From contig JARKIF010000005.1 in NCBI GenBank assembly GCA_029378245.1, positions 1,116,001 through 1,180,000 on the forward strand: a DNA stretch of 64,000 nucleotides, written 5' to 3'. The notes beneath the pieces were generated by a model. It was not told where the DNA came from and made no database searches. It saw nothing but the letters and a program-made list of their open reading frames with translations. The DNA comes from Roridomyces roridus. Taxonomy: Eukaryota > Basidiomycota > Agaricomycetes > Agaricales > Mycenaceae. Shown piece by piece: positions 59,277 through 64,000 of the stretch; the stretch's first letter is position 1; each line of letters opens with the position of its first letter. The position numbers and the translations under genes are program-made.

Positions 59277-60745
59277 TCAGAAGTCCTCGTCGGTGACACT
59301 GGGAATGGTGGATGAGCGATAGAACAGTCATGAATCAAGAAAACGGCATACAAGGTCTTTGCCGACGTCTGCGCAGCATTGTTGCCAGTGTTGGAAATAT
59401 TTGCCTTGGAGTAGTCCGACACCCGCTTCTCGAAAAAGTTGGTCTTGCCTTGCAGCGAGATCATGTCCATGAAGTCGAAGGGGTTCGTTGAGTTGTACAC
59501 CTTGTCGTTGCCGAGAGCGACGAGGAGACGGTCGGCGACAAACTCGATGTATTGGCGCATCAGCTTCGAGTTCATGCCGATCAGGTTGACGGGCAGCGCA
59601 TCTATAAACACTTTCAGAAGAGCAAGAGATGCGAAAGACAATCAAGACATACCAGTGAGGAATTCTTGCTCGATCGCGACAGCCTCCGTGATGATACGGC
59701 GGACAGTGTCGGGATGCGGGCGGCGCTTGAGGTGGGTGAACAACAGGCACGCAAAGTCGGTGTGCATTCCTTCGTCGCGGCTGATGAGCTCGTTGGAGAA
59801 GGTGAGCCCCGGCATGAGACCACGCTTCTTCATCCAGAAGATGGACGCGAAGGAACCGGAGAAGAAGATGCCCTCGACGGCGGCAAACGCGATGAGACGC
59901 TCTCCGAAGGAGGATTTTTCGTCGGTGATCCAACGGAGGGCCCAGTCGGCCTTGCGCTTGATGCAAGGAATGGTCTCAATGGCATCGAATAGGTACTCGC
60001 GCTGCTTGGGATCCTTGATGTAGGTGTCGATGAGGAGCGAGTATGTCTCGGAGTGAATATTTTCCATCATGATCTGGAACCCGTAGAAGCAGCGAGCCTC
60101 AGCGACCTGGACCTCGTTGGAGAAACGCTCGAGGAGATTCTCGTTGACAATGCCGTCGGACGCGGCGAAGAACGCGAGGACGTGCGAGATAAAGTGGCGC
60201 TCGTCGGCGTTGAGTTTGTTGTTCCAGTCGTGGAGGTCCTTGGAGAGATCCATCTCCTCGGCGGTCCAGAAGGAAGCTTCGGCCTTCTTGTACATTTGCC
60301 AGATCTTGTGAGAACATATGAGCGACGAAGACGCGTGAAGAGACGCGAACACGCACCTCATGGTACTGGATAGGGAACAATACGAAGCGGCGACGCGACT
60401 CCTTCAGCAGGGGCTCCTCGGCTGTAGGTGGCACAGTGGTGAGACATGGTACGCGATGCAAGCAGTAGGAACGCACATTCAGGCAGCTCGACGTCACCAA
60501 CGAATCTCTTGCGCAGCTCCTCGATGTCCTCGGTCTCGGACGGTGGCGAGGTAGACCGACGAGCGTCGTCGATAACGAGCTTGGCGATGGGCTTCTTGGG
60601 CGAGTCGAGGTCAAGGCCCGAGAACTTGGCTGCAGCCTGCGAGAAGGTGAGTGGGCTGACAGGAGACGCGACATGGGACGCGACGGACCACCTTGCTGGG
60701 GGTAGGGCCAGGGGAGGGGAGAGTGGAGGACACGATGGGGGCCAT
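59277..60745 (-). CDS. RNR2: Ribonucleotide reductase small subunit (R2), full-length copy
   Basis: Starts [18 protein letters not shown] at 60745; a second exon gives [19 protein letters not shown] and the acidic leader [10 protein letters not shown]. The core has all di-iron ligands: Asp in AEEMDLSKD, Glu and His in [13 protein letters not shown] (with the radical Tyr), Glu in [11 protein letters not shown], Glu and His in [15 protein letters not shown] intron splices TSAKTF to VTDEDF, the C-terminal peptide that docks on the large subunit. It supplies dNTPs as part of R1-R2. Introns at FPIQYHE and after EQEFLT are shared with the paralogue on the other side of the common promoter. Confidence 0.95.
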
Positions 60746-60941
60746 GGGTGGATGTTGCTCGCGGTGGAGGAGGAAGTGGGATGTTAGATGGTGGTGGAAG
60801 AGAACGAGGAACTAAGCGAGGTTGTGACCAATCTTTTATAGGTTGCGTGTTGTGATTGTTGGTGTCCGTTCAACGTCAACAACGCGGCGCGATGTTTTTG
60901 TTTGTCGGCGTGTCTGCTTGGTCAGCTTCACCCTTTTTCTG
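60746..60941. promoter_or_regulatory. Shared promoter of the two R2 genes
   Basis: 196 bp between divergent start codons. TTTTATAG at about 60834-60841 is TATA-like. The half nearest the second gene has a CG-rich patch (ACGCGGCGCG) that loosely resembles MluI/Swi4 cell-cycle elements, without an exact ACGCGT. Confidence 0.5.
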
Positions 60942-62088
60942 ATGGGCGCTGCGGATGCCGCCGACGAGCCGTTGCTGAGGCCGTCGCCACGCAGATTCGT
61001 CCTCTTTCCCATCCAGTACCCGGAGGTCGGTCGCACAGCATCCTCCGGCCCTTCTCTAATTTTTTTCCCCCAGATATGGCGGATGTACAAGAAAGCTCAG
61101 GCCTGTTTCTGGACTGCAGAGGAAATAGACCTCTCTCATGACCTGCTCGATTGGTCCAACGCGCTCAACGACAACGAGCGCCATTTTATCTCCCACGTCC
61201 TCGCTTTTTTCGCCGCGTCAGACGGTATTGTGAATGAAAATCTGCTCGAGCGCTTCTCAAACGAGGTGCAAGTCGCCGAGGCCCGCTGTTTCTACGGTTT
61301 TCAAATCATGATGGAAAACGTCCACTCGGAGACATATTCCCTCCTCATCGACACCTATATCCGCGATCCAGTCCAACGCGACTACCTTTTCCACGCGGTA
61401 GAAACTATTCCGTGCGTCAAGCGCAAGGCCGACTGGGCTCTCCGATGGATAGCTGACGAGCGCTCCACTTTCGCCGAGCGTCTAGTCGCCTTTGCCGCCG
61501 TCGAGGGCATCTTCTTTTCCGGCTCATTTGCTTCCATCTTCTGGATCAAAAAACGCGGTCTCATGCCTGGCTTGACATTTTCAAACGAGCTCATCAGTCG
61601 AGACGAAGGCATGCATACTGACTTTGCCTGCCTTTTGTTTTCCCACCTCAAGCACCGCCCACACCCCGACACTGTCCGCCGCATCATCACAGAGGCAGTC
61701 AAGATTGAGCAGGAGTTTCTTACAGGTACATTTCACCCGCCTTTGCCTTTCCCTCTAACAAGCTCCTGTAGACGCACTCCCGGTAGACCTCATCGGCATG
61801 AACGCATTACTCATGCGGCAGTACATCGAATTCGTCGCCGACCGTCTGCTCGTTTCGCTAGGAAACGACAAGGTCTACCACGCGACAAACCCGTTCGATT
61901 TCATGGACATGATCTCTCTCGAAGGCAAAACCAACTTTTTCGAGAAACGGGTATCGGATTATTCAAAAGCCAACATTAACCACTCGGAGGGTCCGTCACG
62001 GACCACACATAATTCATTGTGAGTTGTGCACCACCTCGTTCCAAACACAAGCTGATCCATCTTCAGCTCACTAGACGAGGATTTCTAA
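60942..62088 (+). CDS. Ribonucleotide reductase small subunit (R2), second copy lacking the N-terminal leader
   Basis: Starts [19 protein letters not shown] at 60942, at a point equal to the third exon of the neighbouring RNR2, so about 70 residues of leader are missing. The core is nearly collinear: [32 protein letters not shown] and [10 protein letters not shown], so all iron ligands and the radical Tyr are kept, unlike yeast Rnr4. Exons 60942-61025, 61074 to about 61725 and onwards; a last GT-AG intron gives SLDEDF. The tail before it differs ([13 protein letters not shown]). Likely an active paralogue with different regulation. In-frame sequence upstream of 60942 is open but has no ATG. 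Confidence 0.9.
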
Positions 62089-62171
62089 TTCGCTTGTGTA
62101 TCATAACCACCACCACTCTGTAGAATTCACTTGTATAATACTTGTACAATCAAGAAAACCACTACTCCTAC

Positions 62172-64000
62172 TTAGTAACGACGCATGTTGTACATATTGA
62201 ACGTCGGAATGAAATCGGACACGAAATCCTCCTCGTTCCAGAACTTGCTGCCTTTCGACTCCCAAAAAGTAAGTATCTCTTCCAGCCGCTTGACTGCGCT
62301 CTCCGTCGGTAGGGGGCGCCCTTCAGCCTTCATCTCTTGCAAAAACTCGCCAAGGCTGTGAAACGCGAAGCTTACGGTCTGCGTCTCCGCCGTGACGCTG
62401 CACCGAACAAACCCGTATCGCTCCTTCCCGCCGCCTCCAAATAGAGTGAACCTAGCCGCAAACAACCATCCGTCACTCGCGAAAGGCGTGTCCGTCAGCG
62501 CAGGGAAGCATCCCACGGACCGCTCGTTCCACGGCTGCCCCTCGACACGGACCCCGGTGGCGAACGCCGCCTGCGGAATCAAACTCGAGCTCAAGAGCCC
62601 ATACAAACTCATCAAAGGAGCGTCTTTCACAGGACCGAGTAGGTCAGTGAGACATTGGACGATGGATGCGGGGGTGCAGATGGCGAGGGACACTGCAGCG
62701 GACGATTGTTCACTTGCGCAGATATACGTGAAGTGATTGGGATACTGTGCGGGGTTCTGCCAAGATAAAAGAGCTGGGTGGACGAGCGCTTCCAGCGTTT
62801 TGAACAGGTTCGGCTCCTCGGTTATGAGTTGGTAAATCTGCTCGTCGGAAATCTGGGTGTCAAGAAGAGTGACACGGCGGAGCTTGGTCGTGGACAGGAT
62901 TTCGCGTATCGCAGCAATGTCGATGCGACTGTTATGGGAAAGGTCCAATGATTCTACACCCATCATCCCCGAAGATGCCAAAAGGGATGCGACCTGGGTG
63001 CCGGACAAAGAAAGACAGGAAAGGTTCAGGGTCGTCTTGTCGGCTTTGGCCTCGTGCTGGATGACTTGACCCAACAAGGATAAACCAGAGTCAGGGAATG
63101 GACTGTGGCCCTGGAGGATAGATCGGATGCTCGCCGCCTTTCCGGGATGCCACACCAATCCTTCAAGCTCGTCTGTGTCGGCCTTCTGGATAGCGTGCTC
63201 GACAGCGGGTCCGAGAGACAACTCGGCTAGTCTCGGGAATGGATTGGAAGGGGTGGCGACGGGAATGCAATCGTCAGCTGCAGAAGGAGCTGTCTGAGCC
63301 GGACGTTCATACTCCTCCGGCCAAGCCTCCGCTAAAACATCCAATGTCATCAGACGCTCCTCACGGAGAGAGTCTATGGTCTTTTGAACGTCCTCTTCGA
63401 TAATCTTGGCTCGCTCAGCGTCCTTCTCGTCGTTGTATGCCATGCCTTCCTTTGGAAGAGGATAGTACGCCCTTGCATATTGTTCGGCCGACAGAGGGAC
63501 CTAGCGAAAGACGTCAGAAGGGACGAGACCAACAAAAGCAGCAACAACTCACGCGTCCTTGTACCCTGGCTTCAACAGCTTCAAGGCCAAACACGGAGAC
63601 GAAACAGTAAGAGGGATTGGTGGAGTCAGTTATGTCGAAAATGGTGATCCCGTCGTTGTTGTCTGGTTAGTCGTTAATAGTAGTCGGCAACTCAGAAGGT
63701 AATAGACCTACCACCGTCTGCGCTACCCATACCGGCATCCAATACACTGTTGCTGAACGAAACACCATGTCCGTAGTACTCGGGCGGCTATGGCAAATAC
63801 TTGTCTACCTCCTGCCAGCATCAAGACATTCGGGATACTTACTTGAAGATCAACACAACAAGCAGTGGCCATCAAGAACGTGGAGTATGGGCATGGAACT
63901 TGTGCTTCCGAGTCTTGTACCTGCATCGCGCGTAGTTCATCTTTGACAATTGCGGCATTGTCTTTTTGCTTGATGAGCGTTATGAACCGCCTGGCTGCCT
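62172..64000 (-). CDS. Uncharacterised LRR-like protein, 5' end beyond window
   Basis: The frame enters from the right edge (RRFITLIKQKDNAAIVKDEL) and continues through PCPYSTFLMATACCVDLQ, PPEYYGHGVSFSNSVLDAG, NDGITIFDITDSTNPSYCF and ARVQGRVPLSAEQYARAYYP across GT-AG introns into a 424-codon last exon. That exon has a coiled-coil-like start (ERAKIIEEDVQKTIDSLREE), two or three leucine-rich turns (TTLNLSCLSLSGTQVASLL, GVESLDLSHNSRIDIAAI, LRRVTLLDTQISDEQI) and a C-terminal domain ending FIPTFNMYNMRRY at 62172. I recall similar proteins in basidiomycetes but no function. Too few LRR units are visible to call a full solenoid. Confidence 0.65.

Overview
The window is nuclear DNA from a mushroom-forming basidiomycete fungus (Agaricomycetes or a close relative). 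The signs are dense protein-coding genes on both strands, many short introns of about 45-60 nt in almost every gene, intergenic gaps often under 100 bp, and several families typical of Agaricomycetes: a coiled-coil/CCCH-finger protein, a WW-domain membrane protein, an ankyrin-FYVE-RING protein like Upa1, and a Kch1/Prm6 potassium transporter. I see no prokaryotic features, mobile element, CRISPR array, tRNA or rRNA gene.

Layout, left to right. 1-5015: 5' part of the PKA regulatory subunit, then two tandem CCCH-finger paralogues. 5410-7227: CDT1. 7381-15945: a run of minus-strand genes (MET10, FUR1, RRP8, two tandem DUF952 genes, a WW-domain membrane protein). 16018-23595: NSP1, PRP5, a PI31-type proteasome regulator and an unknown gene. 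23639-28863: Upa1-like endosomal protein and BNA3. 28910-38524: SLH1 helicase, IMP2, UTP14. 38612-46114: mannitol-1-phosphate dehydrogenase, V-ATPase subunit a (VPH1), ATE1, a PROPPIN. 46236-52655: Cys-rich unknown, NCS1, EMC3, VTI1, KCH1-like. 52841-58372: RBG1, ALG8, VMA21, a disordered unknown. 59277-62088: two head-to-head ribonucleotide reductase small-subunit genes. 62172-64000: an unknown gene whose 5' end lies beyond the window.

Most genes are core eukaryotic housekeeping (replication licensing, dNTP supply, splicing, rRNA processing, ribosome quality control, nuclear pore, V-ATPase and its assembly, N-glycosylation, SNARE trafficking). The neighbourhood does not look like a biosynthetic cluster or a defence island. 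Functional pairs seem incidental: VPH1 with VMA21, UTP14 with RRP8, SLH1 with RBG1.

The most notable signals are at the level of gene structure. (1) At least eight introns use a GC donor (GCAAGT, GCAAGC or GCAAAG) instead of GT, three of them in RBG1, where two flank a 10-nt micro-exon. (2) A perfect 163-bp tandem duplication copies the last intron's acceptor, the terminal exon and the 3' flank of NCS1. (3) MET10 reads as several frames that only a series of 1-nt indels would join. (4) The SLH1 helicase has a degenerate second cassette and stops before the second Sec63 domain. (5) The Upa1-like protein has three EEF-x-YP motifs resembling those that dock the mRNA transporter Rrm4 in Ustilago. 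All gene models were built by eye from reading frames, splice-site consensus and remembered family sequence; no alignment or database search was run.
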